Assembly (NCBI RefSeq): GCF_012272835.1
Contig: NZ_JAAWWK010000005.1
Span: 84,125-148,124 of the forward strand
DNA length: 64,000 nucleotides
Reading direction: 5' to 3'
DNA from: Spongiibacter thalassae
GTDB taxonomy: Bacteria; Pseudomonadota; Gammaproteobacteria; Pseudomonadales; Spongiibacteraceae
A program made the position numbers and the translations under genes. Shown one piece after another: positions 36,179-45,304 of the stretch. Under the pieces are notes generated by a model that saw nothing but the letters and a program-made list of their open reading frames with translations, had not been told where the DNA came from and made no database searches. How positions within the stretch are numbered: position 1 is the first letter of the stretch; each line of letters opens with the position of its first letter.

Positions 36179-38092
36179 TTACAAGGCGCCTTCTTTGTAG
36201 GGCACTTTCTGAAACAGCACATCGGTTATCTGCACCGTGCCGCTAGTGCGCTGGTCGAAGTGAACTTCAATATCGGTCAGCGCGGTAAGGTCCAGCCCGC
36301 CATCCACAATCGCCGTGGCATCGAGGGGAAACGGCAGCATATTGATCACCGTTTTGGCGCCGGTGTCCCGTGCTGAAACCGTCAGGCCGGGGGGAAAGTA
36401 CAGCGCCTTACTGAACTCACTGGCCAGCAGTGTGACCTCCTTGCCGGCGGCATCCCGAAGCAGTAATGTAAAGTCCTGACCCTCCGCATTTTCCGGTGTC
36501 ACGCTGACCCCCATCCGCAGGGTGAAGTAATCGCTGTCGCTGACATCCAGCCCTGAGTCGGGCAGTTCATAGTGAATCATTGAGCCGCTGCCCAGGTAGC
36601 TGGCAAACACCTGAGGTGCCTTGGAAATGGTCGAGGGCGAGGGGCAGCGGTCCTCGTTCATTCCCAGGGTGTCGTCAAGACTGCCGCCGTTGGGCTCACA
36701 CCAGCCGGTTAGTACAAAGCCGTTATAGGCATTACTGGCAAAACGGTTCTGCGACAGAGAGGCATCGGTGAGGGTGTCGTCCACCACAATCAGGTGCTCG
36801 GCAGACTGGTGGAAGGACAGGTGCAGCAATTCCTGACACTCATCGACACCCTCAGGGCAGGCATTGACGGGAGCCGGTTCCGCACCGCTCCAGTATCCGG
36901 CGAACTGAGTCTCACCGCCGGCGAACAGCCGCAGAAAACTGCTGATAAGGAAGGCGCCGTGGCGTTTCTGGTCGCTGCGGCTGAAGCGTCCCGAGGTCGG
37001 TGAGCTTTCGGTACAGTAAGGGTCAAAGCCATTCAGGGTGGCATCGTCGTTAAACCAGAAGTCGTTGTAGTAATTGTGGTTGGCGCCCATCGCGGTAATC
37101 ATAAATTGCGGCTGAGCGGTGTCGTTTTCGTTGTAGCGCACATTGTCGTACATATACACGCCGTGCAGGGTTGAAACATCGCCGTCGCAATAGGGCGACA
37201 GGGTGACCCACGCCGTGTCCAGCGGCAGCTCGGAGTCGAAATCTGTGGGCGCCAGGGAAAACACCGCCTTGATCTCGTGGGCCTGGTCAAAATCGCTCTG
37301 GCGTCTGAAGCGGGTGTCCTTGTTGTAGGTAATGGTTTTGGCCACACCATTGCCGCCCCGCGAGTGTCCCATCAGGCCAACCCGACTCATATCAATTGCA
37401 CCGGCCAGCGGGCTGAAGTCATTGCCGTGGGAATCGGTGATGTAAGCGGAAGTGGGGTTTTCGCTGATATCCCGAAAAATATCCAAATGATGCAGAATGA
37501 CTTCGGCGCGGGCGGTAATGCCCTGGTCGTTCGAGCCGGAATCCTGGGCGTTGATGTCATTCACATCAATGGAAATAACCACATAGCCCTGGGCCGCCAT
37601 GGTTTCGGCAATATAGTCATAGCCCTTGTCAGAACGTATCGGCACCAGCCCATTGGCTTCGCAATCGGTGCCCGAGGATTCATCACCGTTGGCATCGCCG
37701 GTGGTCGAGCAGGTTGAGTGCCGACCGTGCTGAAACAGTATCAGCGGAAAACCCTCAGCAGGGGGCGCGTGCTCCGCGTCGATAAGGGGATAGTGGATCA
37801 CACCAAGAATATCGACCGGGTCGCTGAATTCACTGGTGGAAAGCCCGGTATCGTCGTCGATATTTTGCGTGGCAACCACTGGCTCGTAGCGATAGTCGAT
37901 AGCACCGCTGGCGGGGTAGGAACGGGGCAGGTCAGGGGTGCTGTTGTCGGGGGTGGTGTCGCCGGAATTTGCGATGGGCGCCGAGGGCGACGAACCACCG
38001 CCGCCGCAGGACACCGCGCCCAAGGCGAACAGTGTAAAAATCAGTGTGTGGCGAAAGAGTGACCGACGTTGCGGCGTGAATGGGCTTTCCAT
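36179..38092 (-). CDS. Secreted alpha/beta-hydrolase lipoprotein
   Basis: Protein of 637 residues. An Arg-containing N-terminus and hydrophobic stretch (HTLIFTLFALGAVSC) end in a lipobox, so Cys is lipidated, then a Gly/Ser/Pro linker. The hydrolase core has the oxyanion-side FPLILFQHGRHSTC, the nucleophile elbow GLMGHSRGGNG near residue 245, several Cys suggesting disulfides, and GANHNYYNDFW near the expected catalytic His. Residues about 480-637 look like a beta-sandwich (DFTLLLRDAAGKEVTLLA). Likely an esterase or lipase of the cell envelope; the substrate is unknown. ATG 38092 has AGGAG 6 bases upstream; the TTG at 38095 is too close. Confidence 0.85.
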   Translation of the reverse strand: MESPFTPQRRSLFRHTLIFTLFALGAVSCGGGGSSPSAPIANSGDTTPDNSTPDLPRSYPASGAIDYRYEPVVATQNIDDDTGLSTSEFSDPVDILGVIHYPLIDAEHAPPAEGFPLILFQHGRHSTCSTTGDANGDESSGTDCEANGLVPIRSDKGYDYIAETMAAQGYVVISIDVNDINAQDSGSNDQGITARAEVILHHLDIFRDISENPTSAYITDSHGNDFSPLAGAIDMSRVGLMGHSRGGNGVAKTITYNKDTRFRRQSDFDQAHEIKAVFSLAPTDFDSELPLDTAWVTLSPYCDGDVSTLHGVYMYDNVRYNENDTAQPQFMITAMGANHNYYNDFWFNDDATLNGFDPYCTESSPTSGRFSRSDQKRHGAFLISSFLRLFAGGETQFAGYWSGAEPAPVNACPEGVDECQELLHLSFHQSAEHLIVVDDTLTDASLSQNRFASNAYNGFVLTGWCEPNGGSLDDTLGMNEDRCPSPSTISKAPQVFASYLGSGSMIHYELPDSGLDVSDSDYFTLRMGVSVTPENAEGQDFTLLLRDAAGKEVTLLASEFSKALYFPPGLTVSARDTGAKTVINMLPFPLDATAIVDGGLDLTALTDIEVHFDQRTSGTVQITDVLFQKVPYKEGAL

Positions 38093-38816
38093 CAAATGCT
38101 CCTACTGGGAATCGAGGTACGTCATGCATTGAGTGACAGGCGACAAGCGGGGCCCCGGTTATTCGGCTGTGACATCTGTTTGAGTGCAGTGCTATTTGCA
38201 GCATTGCTATAGAGGCATTGCAGTTTTGGTGCCAGCGTGCCCCGACCTGCACCAAAGCGAGAACAGTGCCGCAAATTTCGCCGAATTAGCCGAAAAATCC
38301 CTGTCGATGTGCGTGGTAACAGTGCGGGTAAATGTGGTTGTGCACCGAAATGTGTTCGGTGAATATATTTCGAGGTCTTTTGGAATCTTTCGCTATCGTG
38401 CTGCTGTGATAGATGCGGCGTTTGCACGCCAGGCCTGGATTGACCCTTTTAAAGCACCAACAAAAGCGGGCAGTCAAACGCATGGCCACGGCCATGAGCT
38501 GAGGCAGTTGACTACCTGCGTGAACATTTCCAATGTCGAAATATGCGTGCGTTCAGTCAGTGGTGGCTCGTTAACGCGGCAGGGCGTCGTATAAGTTGTT
38601 GATTTTTTAGAGTGCGTGTTTATGATCATAAGAAAGGAATGAAGAAAAAGTACAGGGAGCAAGTCTTGCTAACGTCGACAGTCCATTCCATGAAATACAT
38701 TCCAGCCCTTTATATTGCTGGGGTTTTTGATCGCTCTTCAAATTTTGTCCCCGAGATAGGGAGCCGAAGTAATATAAGGTTCTGCTCTTCGTTAAAAACT
38801 GTTAGCTGATAAAAGC
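38093..38816. other. Intergenic region at the left edge of an accessory patch
   Basis: About 720 bases with no supportable gene. Frames of up to 136 codons exist, but none has a clear ribosome site or protein-like pattern. Base composition shifts from G+C-rich to A+T-richer at about 38.3 kb, near where the accessory genes begin. No integrase, direct repeat or tRNA end was found that would mark an insertion site. Confidence 0.4.
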
Positions 38817-39548
38817 ATGAGTAGCGAAGTAGACCTGGCCGCGCTGGCGGAAGAAATCGAACAACTGGAGGGTAAGTTCGTCCATTCCAGCAGTTCTGGC
38901 TATTTCCTCAAAACTGATGATCAGGCCGAGTTTAAACGCATCGTCGTTGAGGCCAAGTCAATCTTGGACGCTGAACTTGGGCGCGCAAACGATTTTTCGA
39001 TGAACCTGATTAGTTCAATAAATTCAGGGAGCGATGGGTTTTTCGGTGGCCCGTCCATGGCTAAGGTGAAGGAAACACGTAAAGTTTTGGTCGGAAGTCT
39101 CAATCATCTACGACGAAGGCATAACTTTGGGGTGCTGCAAAGAAAGCCAACTTCACCGGCATATATTGATACAACCCGCCTTGCAGAGTTACGGGGCATA
39201 GTAGGTCAAAATTGGGATATGGCTCGCTTGGTTCGGCTTTGCGAGGAATTGAACATCGCACACGAGAATGGTTGCCTCATGAGCATTGCGATGCTCGTTC
39301 GCGCAATCTTGGATCACATTCCACCGATCTTCGGGTGCAAGAATTTTGCTGAGGTGGTAAATAACTATCCGGGTAGTAAGTCCTTCCGAGGCTCGATGCA
39401 GCATTTGGATAAAGCGTTAAGGCACGTTGCAGACTCACTTCTGCACCAACAAATCCGGAAGCGTGAATCGTTGCCGAGTCCTACTCAGGTAGATTTCAGG
39501 GCAGGTGTTGATGTCTTGCTTGGAGAAATAGTCCGTGTGCTTGGGTGA
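38817..39548 (+). CDS. Uncharacterised accessory protein
   Basis: Protein of 243 residues; no named family recognised. It is mostly helical, with an acidic N-terminal helix (LAALAEEIEQLEGKF) and a C-terminal part (MSIAMLVRAILDHIPPIFG; GSMQHLDKALRHVADSLLHQ) that resembles unnamed proteins scattered through bacterial accessory and defence regions. No catalytic motif, signal peptide or membrane helix is visible. The neighbours (DUF3800, HNH) suggest a mobile or defence setting; that is inference only. Confidence 0.75.
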   Translation: MSSEVDLAALAEEIEQLEGKFVHSSSSGYFLKTDDQAEFKRIVVEAKSILDAELGRANDFSMNLISSINSGSDGFFGGPSMAKVKETRKVLVGSLNHLRRRHNFGVLQRKPTSPAYIDTTRLAELRGIVGQNWDMARLVRLCEELNIAHENGCLMSIAMLVRAILDHIPPIFGCKNFAEVVNNYPGSKSFRGSMQHLDKALRHVADSLLHQQIRKRESLPSPTQVDFRAGVDVLLGEIVRVLG

Positions 39549-39667
39549 GTTGTCAGTAAGCGAATGACTGCAGGTGACTGTTGGCCCGCCACCTAATGTC
39601 GCTTCCCCAAAAGTAGGCGTTGCCTCAAGCGCACCTAATCTAAGGCGTTGTGGATAAGAGGTGAACG

Positions 39668-40501
39668 ATGGAGTTGTTCTTTGCTGATGATTCTACGCAC
39701 AACGGTGTTCGTGATGGAATGGGAAAAATCATCTCGTTCGGTGGTGTTTTTGTATCGCCGTTGGCGCTAATGCCACTAGAACAAAAAATTACAGATATTT
39801 GTCAAAAAAATTATGGGGTTCCTGACGGCGAAGAAATAAAGTGGTCTCCGAAGAAAAAGTCATGGATTTATGAAAATTTACATGGCGAGAAAAGGACGGA
39901 GTGTTATCGCGAAATCTTACAGTCAGCCCTAGATCACGGTGTCAAAGCAATTGTAATTTGTTGGGACGAAGGAAGAACGACATTAAAAGGCGAGCGCGCT
40001 TTCAATAAAGCCCTAGACTTTGCCTTTGAACGTATTTCACTTCATCTAGAGAAGCAAGATACCATAGGCCTTATGATCGCAGATCGTCCAGGCGGTAGTC
40101 ACAAGCAAGATGAGGCATTTCTGGCAGAGTTTCTTGAGCGCGTTAACGGCGGTACGGTTCATGTAGGTCCAGACCGAATAGCACTCAATATACTTACCAC
40201 CCCTTCTCACCTTGTTAAGCATCTACAGCTAGCTGACTTGGTCACGTCTATTACTGCAGCTATGGTTGCAGGACAAGATAGGTACGCTGGCGAGTTATTC
40301 CCCTTAGTTAAATATATGCTTATTAGCAATCATTTCGGATACATCGGTGGCTCAGGGTTAAAGCTATTTCCGGATGAGCTGTGGAATCTCTACCACTGGG
40401 TTCTAGGTGAGGACGCATATGTAAAAGTCAGCAGCGCGGCGGGTATTATTCTTCCAAAAACAGGGCTGCCTTATGCCGAAAATTCACGCAAAGCAAAATA
40501 G
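39668..40501 (+). CDS. DUF3800 domain protein
   Basis: Protein of 277 residues. It opens MELFFADDSTHNG, the Asp-Asp/Glu-Ser motif on the first strand of DUF3800 domains, followed by IISFGGVFVSPLAL. A later strand ends in TIGLMIADRPGG and a conserved HLQLADLVTSI segment completes the acidic pocket. DUF3800 is thought to have an RNase H-like nuclease fold and is common in mobile and antiphage loci. AGAGGTGA precedes ATG 39668. Codon use is more A+T-rich than the flanking core genes, consistent with transfer. Confidence 0.85.
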   Translation: MELFFADDSTHNGVRDGMGKIISFGGVFVSPLALMPLEQKITDICQKNYGVPDGEEIKWSPKKKSWIYENLHGEKRTECYREILQSALDHGVKAIVICWDEGRTTLKGERAFNKALDFAFERISLHLEKQDTIGLMIADRPGGSHKQDEAFLAEFLERVNGGTVHVGPDRIALNILTTPSHLVKHLQLADLVTSITAAMVAGQDRYAGELFPLVKYMLISNHFGYIGGSGLKLFPDELWNLYHWVLGEDAYVKVSSAAGIILPKTGLPYAENSRKAK

Positions 40502-40548
40502 GTGGAAAGGCGACGTGGCTGCTTGCGGCGTTTTGAGTAAAGGCGATC

Positions 40549-40863
40549 ATGGCAAATAACTGGAATATCCCAGCATGGCTGGAGGCAGAGGTTCGCGAGC
40601 GGGATAAAGTCTGCGTGTACTGCAAACAAGCGTTTCTTTCGACAAAAGACTCAGCCAAGCATTCTGCGAGTTGGGAGCACATCATCAATGATGCAAAAAT
40701 TATTAGCAGAGAAAATATTGCGCTATGCTGTAGGGGGTGTAATGCGAGCAAGGGTCAAAAGCAATTGTCGGTTTGGCTCCAGTCAAAGTATTGCAAAGAA
40801 CGCGGTATATCGCCGGAAACAGTAGCACCCATTATTAAGCAGGCAATCGGAAATGGGCAGTGA
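40549..40863 (+). CDS. HNH endonuclease
   Basis: Small nuclease of 104 residues. Zinc-binding Cys pairs occur in DKVCVYCKQAF and LCCRGCNASKG, with the HNH-type WEHIIND and an Asn/Glu between them, which would hold the catalytic metal. ATG 40549 follows AAAGGCGATC. It is 47 bases after the DUF3800 gene and in the same direction, so the two may form a unit. The target is unknown. Confidence 0.87.
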   Translation: MANNWNIPAWLEAEVRERDKVCVYCKQAFLSTKDSAKHSASWEHIINDAKIISRENIALCCRGCNASKGQKQLSVWLQSKYCKERGISPETVAPIIKQAIGNGQ

Positions 40864-41018
40864 GTATACGCGTAGCAAGGCCAATCATCACCGCAGCGTA
40901 TTTTCGTTCCCGATCTCTACAATTGGTGAGGGCAGGTATTTGGGGGCGTCATTACATCCTGTGCCAGAGAAATTGCAAATAGCCGTAATAATAAACACTG
41001 ACCACCTGCGGTAACTGA

Positions 41019-41489
41019 ATGAATATTTTTATTCTTGACGAAGACGTCGAGCGCTGTGCGGCGTATCACTGCGACCAGCATGTGGTGAAGATGATTTTGG
41101 AGAGCGTGCAGCTGTTGTGTACGGCCCTTAATAAAAAGCAGTTTGAAACCCCCTATAAATCCACCCACAGCCAGCACCCCTGTGTGCTCTGGGTAGAGGA
41201 GTCCTGGGATAATTTTCAGTGGTTGGTTGCGCTGACCCACGCGCTGAACCGGGAATACCGCTACCGCTACAACAAGGATGTTGATCACAAGTCGATGGCG
41301 GTGCTGGCGCAGATCGAGGGGCTACGCTATGAATCGAAGGGGTTGATGCCCTTTGCCCAGGCGATGCCGGAACATTATAAAGTGCCCGGCGATGCGGTGC
41401 GGGCCTACCGGCAGTTTTATCGTGGTGATAAACAGCATTTTGCGCGCTGGAGCAAACGCGAGGCGCCGGACTGGCTGTTCGAGGAATAG
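41019..41489 (+). CDS. Conserved protein shared with marine phages
   Basis: Protein of 156 residues starting MNIFILDEDVERCAAYHCDQ, with VKMILESVQLLCTALN, HPCVLWVEESWDNFQWLVAL and MPEHYKVPGDAVRAYRQFY. This pattern recurs, to my recollection, in unnamed proteins of marine bacteriophages and their hosts; the function is not known. The clustered His/Cys/Asp residues near the N-terminus could bind metal. It ends shortly before a perfect hairpin and the minCDE operon. Confidence 0.8.
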   Translation: MNIFILDEDVERCAAYHCDQHVVKMILESVQLLCTALNKKQFETPYKSTHSQHPCVLWVEESWDNFQWLVALTHALNREYRYRYNKDVDHKSMAVLAQIEGLRYESKGLMPFAQAMPEHYKVPGDAVRAYRQFYRGDKQHFARWSKREAPDWLFEE

Positions 41490-41507
41490 GGGTGTGTCAT
41501 GTTGCTT

Positions 41508-41553
41508 GCGGGCAAGCTCCTGAAGCCTGAAAGCGTTTCAGGAGCTTGCCCGC
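41508..41553. repeat. Perfect 17-bp inverted repeat between convergent genes
   Basis: Arms 41508-41524 and 41537-41553 are exact reverse complements (GCGGGCAAGCTCCTGAA and its partner) around a 12-base loop. It lies between the convergent phage-like gene and minE and may terminate transcription from both sides, though no T run follows. The arm sequence also resembles extragenic palindromic elements of pseudomonads. Confidence 0.75.
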
Positions 41554-41568
41554 GAGGGGAGGGGCGGC

Positions 41569-41820
41569 TTAGCGGTCCGGCAATGTGATGTTCAGTTCCA
41601 GAACCGAGCAGTTGCCGTTGTTGTCCAGGGCGACCTCAACTTGATCCTGATCGACATCAACATACTTGCGGATTACCTCCAGTAATTCCTGCTGGAGCTT
41701 GGGCAGGTAGTCCGGCTGATTACGCTGATTGCGTTCGTGGGCAACAATAATTTGCAGTCGCTCTTTGGCGACCGAAGCGCTGTCTTTCTTGTTGTTGCGG
41801 AAGTAGTCAAAAATACTCAT
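41569..41820 (-). CDS. minE: Cell division topological specificity factor MinE
   Basis: Protein of 83 residues. The N-terminal membrane-binding and anti-MinCD region reads [20 protein letters not shown] and [13 protein letters not shown]; the C-terminal dimerisation domain includes [17 protein letters not shown]. MinE drives the pole-to-pole oscillation of MinCD so that division occurs mid-cell. Its ATG overlaps the minD stop by 4 bases. Confidence 0.97.
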   Translation of the reverse strand: MSIFDYFRNNKKDSASVAKERLQIIVAHERNQRNQPDYLPKLQQELLEVIRKYVDVDQDQVEVALDNNGNCSVLELNITLPDR

Positions 41821-42632
41821 GCACTCCTCCGAAACAGACGCTTGAACAAACCTTTGTGCTCCATGTTGATAAAGCGGTGCTCTACATCGTCGCCCAGCAA
41901 TCTTGCTACCGCGTCGGTGTAGGCTTGGCCGGCGGTGCTGGTGGCGTCGTGGATTACCGGCACACCCTGGTTCGAGGCCTTCAATACGGTTTCTGACTCG
42001 GGAATGACCCCCAGCAGTTTGGTGGCGAGTATTTCCTCGACGTCGGCCACGGCGAGCATTTCACCCTTGGCGACCCGCTCGGGGTTGTAGCGGGTCAGCA
42101 GCAGGCATTCTTCAACACGTTCGCCGTTTTCCGCGCGGCGGGACTTGCTCTGCAAAATGCCGAGGATGCGGTCGGAGTCGCGTACCGAGCTTACCTCTGG
42201 GTTGGCAACCACAATGGCGGTGTCGGCAAAATACAGGGCCATAAAGGCGCCGTGCTCGATACCTGCGGGGGAATCGCAAATAATATATTCAAAGCCGTCG
42301 GCGGCGAGGTCGGTGAGGACTTTTTCAACCCCTTCTACCGTCAGTGCATCCTTGTCGCGGGTTTGGGAGGCGGGCAGGATGTACAGATTCTCGACGCGCT
42401 TGTCTTTAATCAATGCCTGGCGCAGGTTGGCATCGCCGTTGATAACATTGACGAAGTCGTACACCACTCGGCGTTCGCAGTTCATCACAATGTCGAGGTT
42501 GCGCAGGCCGATGTCGAAGTCGATGACAGCGGTTTTATGGCCGCGCAGGGCCAGGCCACTGCTGATTGCGGCGCTGGTGGTGGTTTTGCCCACGCCGCCT
42601 TTACCTGAGGTCACTACAATTATTCTTGCCAA
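41817..42632 (-). CDS. minD: Septum-site determining ATPase MinD
   Basis: Membrane-associated ParA-type ATPase of 271 residues. The deviant Walker A is [17 protein letters not shown], the switch regions are [11 protein letters not shown] and [12 protein letters not shown], and the C-terminal amphipathic targeting helix is [11 protein letters not shown]. It recruits MinC and is released by MinE. Central gene of the minC-minD-minE operon on the minus strand. Confidence 0.98.
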   Translation of the reverse strand: MARIIVVTSGKGGVGKTTTSAAISSGLALRGHKTAVIDFDIGLRNLDIVMNCERRVVYDFVNVINGDANLRQALIKDKRVENLYILPASQTRDKDALTVEGVEKVLTDLAADGFEYIICDSPAGIEHGAFMALYFADTAIVVANPEVSSVRDSDRILGILQSKSRRAENGERVEECLLLTRYNPERVAKGEMLAVADVEEILATKLLGVIPESETVLKASNQGVPVIHDATSTAGQAYTDAVARLLGDDVEHRFINMEHKGLFKRLFRRSA

Positions 42633-42692
42633 AATAAGACTCCCTTAAGACGTTGGGCGTTGGACTGCGAACGCCGGCTAAGTGGTGTTGGT

Positions 42693-43463
42693 TCAGCTCA
42701 GCGGCTGAATCACTAAAGTTTGTTCATCCAGATGGATTTGCCGTGGGGCCTTCCAGTGCTCTGCGCGCATATCCTCGTCGAGTTTGAAGTTGCCGGCAAT
42801 AGAGACCAGTTCGGCTTCCAGACTCTGACAGAAAATTCGCGCCGAGGTGTCGCCACGGACCCCCGCCAATGCACGACCGCGCAGTGCGCCATACACGTGG
42901 ATATTGCCATCGGCCAGCACCTCGGCGCCCGCCGACACAGAAGACAGCACAATCAAGTCACCCCCGGCGGCATATACCTGCTGGCCAGATCGAATCGGGG
43001 TGTTCACCACTTTGGTGGGGCCGGCGGAGGGCAGCGGTTCGGGGCTGGGGGCTTCCTCTTTGGCCGGGGCCGGGTCCGGTGCGGGGGGCGCCGTGCTGGC
43101 CACCTCGCTTACCTTGGTTTTTCCGGCGGGCATGATGGCCAGTGCCAGGTCTGTTGCCTGGGTGAGAATGGCGTCGTCGCCGCTGCGCAGCGCCGCAGGC
43201 ATCAGCCCGTGCTCACGGCACAGGCCGCAAATCTCGCCAAGGGGCGGTGTCAGGGTGCCCTCGAAGGTGTCAAAATTGAGTACCACCGGGGTGTGCTGAA
43301 AAAAAGCCGGGGCCTCGGCGGCCTTCTGGGCGAGTTGTTCGGTGAAAGCGTCACGTTCGTAGTGGCTGATATCCAGTTGGGTCAGCGGAAAGAGACCGGC
43401 TTTCAGGCGAAATTGCGCCGTGCTGGCAAAGGGAAGTTCGGCATTTTGCGATTTTGAATCCAT
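42693..43463 (-). CDS. minC: Septum-site determining protein MinC
   Basis: FtsZ assembly inhibitor of 256 residues. The N-terminal domain (about 8-110) carries LFPLTQLDISHYE and VVLNFDTFEGT. A Pro/Ala/Glu-rich linker (about 115-150) follows, then the C-terminal beta-helix with RSGQQVYAAGGDLIVLSSVS, GAEVLADGNIHVYGALRGRA and AELVSIAGNFKLDED, which binds MinD. 60 bases separate it from minD. Confidence 0.97.
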   Translation of the reverse strand: MDSKSQNAELPFASTAQFRLKAGLFPLTQLDISHYERDAFTEQLAQKAAEAPAFFQHTPVVLNFDTFEGTLTPPLGEICGLCREHGLMPAALRSGDDAILTQATDLALAIMPAGKTKVSEVASTAPPAPDPAPAKEEAPSPEPLPSAGPTKVVNTPIRSGQQVYAAGGDLIVLSSVSAGAEVLADGNIHVYGALRGRALAGVRGDTSARIFCQSLEAELVSIAGNFKLDEDMRAEHWKAPRQIHLDEQTLVIQPLS

Positions 43464-43540
43464 ACGGCGGAGTTTACCGGAATCTGTAACGAAAGAGGCG
43501 ATTTCTTATAGCCCTTTGACGGTAGATTGGCAAGATAGTG

Positions 43541-43568
43541 CGGCGCAGGGGCGAGTTTTCCTGCGCCG
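43541..43568. terminator. Hairpin between the thioesterase gene and minC
   Basis: Nine-bp arms CGGCGCAGG (43541-43549) and CCTGCGCCG (43560-43568) enclose a 10-base loop. It lies just past the thioesterase stop and upstream of minC. No clear T run follows on the minus strand, so termination is only possible, not shown. Confidence 0.4.
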
Positions 43569-43572
43569 GCCC

Positions 43573-44010
43573 CTAGCTGCTCATCAAACTGGCCAGTGTG
43601 TCGCGCAGGCTGCCGGAGATGGGCACGGGCTTTTCGGTTTCGCGGTTGACAAAAACATGGGTGAAACGGCCGTGGGCGGCGGCGGTGTCTTCCCCCTGAC
43701 GGAAAATTGCCAGGCCGTATTCCACTGAGCTGTTGCCCAGTCGATTCACCCGCAACGCCCCGTCGAGGGTGTCGGGAAAGGCCACCGCGCTGCGGTAAAA
43801 ACACTCGCTGTGCACGATGTAGCCAATTTCCTTGCCGTGGTGAATATCCAGACCACCTTGCTCAATTAAAAAGGTATTGGCGGTGGTGTCGAACCAGGAG
43901 TAGTAGTTGACGTTGTTGGCGTGGCCGTAAACATCGTTGTCCATCCAGCGCAGGGTAATGGGCGTAAACCAGTGGTAGTGGTCACGCCGCAGCAGGGTAT
44001 CGTCTGACAT
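43573..44010 (-). CDS. Acyl-CoA thioesterase, 4-hydroxybenzoyl-CoA thioesterase type
   Basis: Hot-dog fold thioesterase of 145 residues. The active-site region ITLRWMDNDVYGHANNVNYY has the catalytic Asp and the conserved His-Val/Ala-Asn-Asn turn, followed by YIVHSECFYRSAVAFPDTL. It would hydrolyse an acyl-CoA in the cytoplasm; chain preference cannot be told. It is 20 bases downstream of the alcohol dehydrogenase gene on the same strand, so the two probably form an operon. Confidence 0.93.
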   Translation of the reverse strand: MSDDTLLRRDHYHWFTPITLRWMDNDVYGHANNVNYYSWFDTTANTFLIEQGGLDIHHGKEIGYIVHSECFYRSAVAFPDTLDGALRVNRLGNSSVEYGLAIFRQGEDTAAAHGRFTHVFVNRETEKPVPISGSLRDTLASLMSS

Positions 44011-44030
44011 AGGGCTTACCGTGTGAGAAT

Positions 44031-45182
44031 TTAATAGGCCGCGCGGTACAGGGCGAGGGCGTCAGCCTCGCTGACCGTGCGGGGATTGTTAACCAGCAGC
44101 CGCTGTTGTTGCAGGGCGTCGCTGGCCAGAAGGGGCAAATCTGCCTCAGCAATGGCGCAATCGCGCAGACGCTGGCTGAGGCCGAGTGCGGCGGTCAGCT
44201 CATCGAAATACGCCGCGAGCACCAGCCCGCCGTCGGCTTTGCAGTGTGTGCCCGTAATGAGACTGGCCAGCTCACTGTACCAGTGGTTGGCCTGAGCATT
44301 GGCGTTATTGAAGCGCAGCACATGGGGCAGCATCAGTGAGTTGCTTAACCCGTGGGGCAAATGGTAATTGCCACCCAGAGGATAGGCCAGCGCGTGCACG
44401 GCGGCGACGGGGGCATTGGCGAAGGCCTGTCCGGCCAGGCAGGCGCCAAACAGCATGGCCTGGCGGGCATCGAGATCGTCACCCTGTTGGCAGGCTCGGC
44501 GAAGATGCCCGGCCATCAACCCCAGTGTTTCCCGGGCGAGCATATCGGAATAGGGGTTTTTGCGGTGGATGCTGGTGTAGGCCTCAATGGCGTGCACCAT
44601 CGCGTCGATGCCGGTCATGGCGGTAATTGCACTGGGTAAACCCACGGTTAGCTCGGCGTCGAGCAGGGCGACATCGGGGAATAACTGGGGAGCGACGACC
44701 CCCATCTTGCTGGTGCTGCCGGTGGTGACAATGGCCACGGCGGTCACCTCTGAACCGGTGCCCGCGGTGGTCGGAATCAGAATCAGTGGCAGGCGTTGTC
44801 CCTGGGCCTGATTGACGCCGTAGATCTCTGTTAGCGACTGCCCCGATCGCGCCAGCAGGGCGACCAGCTTGGCGGTGTCCATCGAGCTGCCGCCACCAAA
44901 GCCAATAATGCCGTCGGCGGCAAAGTCTTTGGCCTGGGACAGGCCGGCGTAGATAATTGCCTCGGGTGGGTCGGCGACGACCTCGGCAAAGCTGCTAAAG
45001 GGCATGTTGGCTTGGCTGAGCAGGGTTTCCAGCCGCTGCAGCAGCCCCAGCTGTTGAATACCGGGGTCGGTGACGATCAGTGGCCGGGTGATGCCCTGCT
45101 GTCGGCAGAGGTCGGCGATATGTTGAATGCCGCCCAGCTCGTTGACCAGTGAGCGGCAGGTGGTAAAGCTGAAATTGTTCAT
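44031..45182 (-). CDS. Iron-containing alcohol dehydrogenase
   Basis: NAD(P)-dependent group III alcohol dehydrogenase of 383 residues. The nucleotide-binding motif is GIIGFGGGSSMDTAKLVALL. The iron ligands are in ALLDAELTVGLPS, GIDAMVHAIEAY, VAAVHALAYPLGGNYHLPHG (two His) and the nearby LMLPHVLRFN. Natural substrate unknown. The next gene downstream is a thioesterase, which suggests turnover of a small alcohol or acyl compound. Confidence 0.93.
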   Translation of the reverse strand: MNNFSFTTCRSLVNELGGIQHIADLCRQQGITRPLIVTDPGIQQLGLLQRLETLLSQANMPFSSFAEVVADPPEAIIYAGLSQAKDFAADGIIGFGGGSSMDTAKLVALLARSGQSLTEIYGVNQAQGQRLPLILIPTTAGTGSEVTAVAIVTTGSTSKMGVVAPQLFPDVALLDAELTVGLPSAITAMTGIDAMVHAIEAYTSIHRKNPYSDMLARETLGLMAGHLRRACQQGDDLDARQAMLFGACLAGQAFANAPVAAVHALAYPLGGNYHLPHGLSNSLMLPHVLRFNNANAQANHWYSELASLITGTHCKADGGLVLAAYFDELTAALGLSQRLRDCAIAEADLPLLASDALQQQRLLVNNPRTVSEADALALYRAAY

Positions 45183-45304
45183 ACACGCGGGCCAATACAG
45201 GTTGTGAACAGGCCCAGCTTAGCAGACCCGCCGCAATCGAGTCTTCGCTGGGCTGAATACCCTCTATTCAACAGGAGAATATTCCTGCAGGAAAGCCTCG
45301 CGTC

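Noticed and set aside
38184-38594. 136-codon plus-strand frame in the 38 kb gap
   Set aside because: No ribosome site, unlikely composition and no recognisable motif.
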